A DNA stretch of 6,964 bases from an uncultured Succinatimonas sp. (lineage in GTDB: Bacteria; Pseudomonadota; Gammaproteobacteria; Enterobacterales; Succinivibrionaceae). The notes under the pieces are model-generated. The model saw only the letters and a program-made list of their open reading frames with translations, did no database searches and was not told the origin of the DNA. The first letter of the stretch is position 1. Each line of letters begins with the position of its first letter. Of this stretch, positions 4,874 to 6,964 are shown piece by piece. A program made the position numbers and the translations under genes. Location of the stretch: assembly GCA_900548485.1 (NCBI GenBank), contig URKL01000099.1:1-6964 (forward strand), given 5' to 3'.

Positions 4874-6919
4874 ATGAGCGAAGCTAAAACCATGCTCGTG
4901 ACTAATGCCTTGCCATATGCAAATGGCCCGGTGCATTTAGGTCATATGCTAGAGCATATCCAATCTGATATTTATGTACGTTTCCAAAGAGCTTTAGGTA
5001 ATACTGTTTATTATGTTTGCGGTGACGATTGTCACGGCACTCCAGTAATGATTAAAGCCGGTCAATTAGGTATTACCCCTGAGGAAATGATTCAAAAAGC
5101 TTGGGAGTCTCATTACGCTGATCTCAAAGGTTTTTTAGTAAATTACGACAATTACTATAAAACCCACTCTCCTGAAAATCAGGAGATCTCTACTATGATG
5201 TATAAAGAAGCTTTCAAGAACGGCTTTATCATCACCAAAAAGATTTCTCAGCTCTTCGATCCGCAAAAGAATATGTTCTTACCTGATCGTTTTGTTAAGG
5301 GTACCTGCCCTAAATGCGGCGCTAAAGATCAATATGGCGATAACTGCGAGGTCTGTGGTGCTACTTATAATCCAACCGATCTTAAGGACGCCTACTCCAC
5401 AGTTTCAGGAGCAAGTCCGGTATTAAAAGATTCTATTCACTACTTCTTTGATCTTCCCAAAGCTGGCGAATTCTTACATGACTTTATCCGCAATCGCGGT
5501 GTTATTCCTACTGAAATGGCCAATAAGCTTGAAGAGTGGTTCACTCAGGGACTTAAGCCTTGGGATATCTCCAGAGATGCCCCTTATTTTGGCTTTAAGA
5601 TCCCTGATACTGAAGATAAGTATTTCTATGTATGGATGGATGCTCCTATAGGTTACTTTGCCTCCTTAAAGAATTACTGCGATAACCATGGCTTAAACTT
5701 TGAGGATTTCATCAAGACTGATTCTAAGATTGAAATGAGTCACTTTATCGGTAAGGATATTCTCTATTTCCATTCTTTGTTCTGGCCAGCCACTTTACAC
5801 GCATCTAACCTACGTTTACCAAACCATATCTTTGTCCATGGTTACGTCACCGTTAACGGCGCTAAGATGTCTAAATCTAAAGGTACCTTCATCAAGGCCT
5901 CTACTTTCTTGAAGTTCTTAAAGCCTGAAACTTTACGTTACTACTTTGCCTCAAAGATGAACTCCTCTGCTGTAGATTTAGATTTAGCTTTAGATGATTT
6001 TATCGCTAAGGTTAACTCTGATATCGTAGGTAAGGTTGTAAACTTAGCCTCTCGTACTGCAGGCTTCATTACTAAGCGTTTTGATGGCAAATTAGCTCCT
6101 AAGCCTTACAATGAGGAAATCTTACAGCGTATAGGCCAAATCAAAGCTGAGGTTATCAAAAACTTTGACAGCTTAAATTATGCTGAAGCTATCCGCATCA
6201 TTATGTCTCTTGCTGATGAGGCTAATCGCTATATTGATAAAGAAGCTCCGTGGGTTTTAGCTAAGACTGAGGGACAGGAGCAAAAATTACATGAGGTTTG
6301 TACCGATGGTATCAATCTCTTCCGTGCTCTTATCACCTACTTAAAGCCGGTTTTACCTGAGATCGCAAAGCACGCATCTGAATTCTTAAATGATGAGCTT
6401 TTATTATCTGAAGTTGAAAAACCTCTTTTAGACCACAATATCAATAAATTTAAACCTTTATTCTCTCGTATTGAGCCTAGCGATATTGAGAAGATGATTG
6501 CAGCTTCTAAAGAAGACTTAAAAGAGGCTAACAAAGCTCAAAATGTAGCAAAAGCTACTGAAGAGAAAAGTGAGTTTGAACCTTTAGCTGATGAAATCTC
6601 TATTGATGATTTTGCTAAAATCGATCTCCGTATAGGTCAAATCATTGAGGCTTGTGAAGTTCCTGAAGCACGCAAACTATTAAAACTCACCGTCGATTTA
6701 GGTTTCCAAAAACGTCAAGTTTTTGCCGGCATTAAAGCTGCCTATAAAGATCCTAGCGCCTTAGTTGGCCGAAAAGTTGTAGTAGTTGCTAACTTAAAAC
6801 CACGTCAGATGAAATTTGGTTTATCTGAAGGTATGGTAACTGCCGCAGGTCCTGGTGGCGAGCAGGTATTCTTACTTGGAGTTGACGATGGCGCTAAGAT
6901 TGGCGATCGCGTCCACTAA
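4874..6919 (+). CDS. metG: Methionyl-tRNA synthetase
   Basis: Cytoplasmic class I aminoacyl-tRNA synthetase of 681 residues (E. coli MetG is 677). It charges tRNA-Met with methionine using ATP, for both initiation and elongation. The Rossmann core opens LVTNALPYANGPVHLGH, with the HIGH motif as HLGH at 21-24. The inserted zinc knuckle has C145, C148, C158 and C161, the same numbering as E. coli. KMSKS is exact at 331-335. The anticodon-binding helical domain covers about 390-540 and includes NRYIDKEAPW (451-460). A linker rich in E, K and A (540-572) leads to the C-terminal tRNA-binding OB-fold (574-681) with IDLRIGQI, VVVANLKPRQMKFGLSEGM and AAGPGG, which makes the dimer in long MetG forms. 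All catalytic signatures are present, so it should be functional. It stands alone here with its own promoter-like region. Confidence 0.98.
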   Translation: MSEAKTMLVTNALPYANGPVHLGHMLEHIQSDIYVRFQRALGNTVYYVCGDDCHGTPVMIKAGQLGITPEEMIQKAWESHYADLKGFLVNYDNYYKTHSPENQEISTMMYKEAFKNGFIITKKISQLFDPQKNMFLPDRFVKGTCPKCGAKDQYGDNCEVCGATYNPTDLKDAYSTVSGASPVLKDSIHYFFDLPKAGEFLHDFIRNRGVIPTEMANKLEEWFTQGLKPWDISRDAPYFGFKIPDTEDKYFYVWMDAPIGYFASLKNYCDNHGLNFEDFIKTDSKIEMSHFIGKDILYFHSLFWPATLHASNLRLPNHIFVHGYVTVNGAKMSKSKGTFIKASTFLKFLKPETLRYYFASKMNSSAVDLDLALDDFIAKVNSDIVGKVVNLASRTAGFITKRFDGKLAPKPYNEEILQRIGQIKAEVIKNFDSLNYAEAIRIIMSLADEANRYIDKEAPWVLAKTEGQEQKLHEVCTDGINLFRALITYLKPVLPEIAKHASEFLNDELLLSEVEKPLLDHNINKFKPLFSRIEPSDIEKMIAASKEDLKEANKAQNVAKATEEKSEFEPLADEISIDDFAKIDLRIGQIIEACEVPEARKLLKLTVDLGFQKRQVFAGIKAAYKDPSALVGRKVVVVANLKPRQMKFGLSEGMVTAAGPGGEQVFLLGVDDGAKIGDRVH

Positions 6920-6964
6920 TCTCTAAATTTATTCAATACTGCCTCTTTATCAACAATACTCACA

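Noticed and set aside
5448..5651. Plus-strand open frame of 67 codons inside metG
   Set aside because: It is a shifted frame of a conserved part of MetG, with no own ribosome binding site or recognisable protein.
6337..6534. Minus-strand open frame of 65 codons inside metG
   Set aside because: It is the antisense shadow of the anticodon-domain and linker coding sequence.
6920..6964. Terminator or new gene after metG
   Set aside because: The 45 bases to the window edge show neither a stem-loop nor a start with a ribosome binding site.

Overview
The window is AT-rich bacterial DNA with clear Gram-negative, gammaproteobacterial character. MetG follows the Escherichia coli layout residue for residue at its key sites. 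There is a periplasmic YgiW/YdeI-type OB-fold protein and an IdnD-like dehydrogenase. Low GC combined with this gene set would suit a gut or rumen gammaproteobacterium such as the Succinivibrionaceae, but that placement is an inference from general resemblance and was not tested.

Layout from left to right. (1) Positions 89-1871 hold a short co-directional unit: an L-idonate 5-dehydrogenase-like zinc enzyme followed after 34 bases by a GntR/FCD regulator, which looks like sugar-acid catabolism with its own regulator. Any transporter or kinase of this pathway would lie to the left of the window. (2) A bidirectional intrinsic terminator (1933-1971) separates this unit from a convergent, solitary RmlD-type sugar-nucleotide reductase on the minus strand (1976-2800). 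Its catalytic tyrosine position is phenylalanine. (3) Positions 2801-3497 hold no intact gene. Most of the stretch reads as the decayed, internally deleted remains of an IS200/IS605-family (tnpB-type) element. Visible parts are a left-end-like hairpin, a possible fragment of the tnpB N-terminal region, a clear tnpB zinc-ribbon/RuvC-III fragment with stops, and a textbook right-end hairpin ending in TCAA. Next to its right end is a near-perfect, extended Shine-Dalgarno in front of a two-codon ORF. (4) Positions 3498-4765 hold a small exported OB-fold (BOF) protein and a DMT/EamA permease 14 bases behind it. Neither has a Shine-Dalgarno, and promoter-like elements put the BOF transcription start at or very near its ATG. 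(5) Positions 4874-6919 hold a full-length methionyl-tRNA synthetase, metG, with its own promoter-like region and ribosome binding site.

The housekeeping genes (metG, idnD-like) are ordinary. The accessory interest lies in the tnpB relic, which may still carry an omegaRNA-like right end; in the active-site substitution of the RmlD homologue; and in the leaderless or SD-less pair after the relic. I did not find a complete undescribed defence or mobile system in this window.
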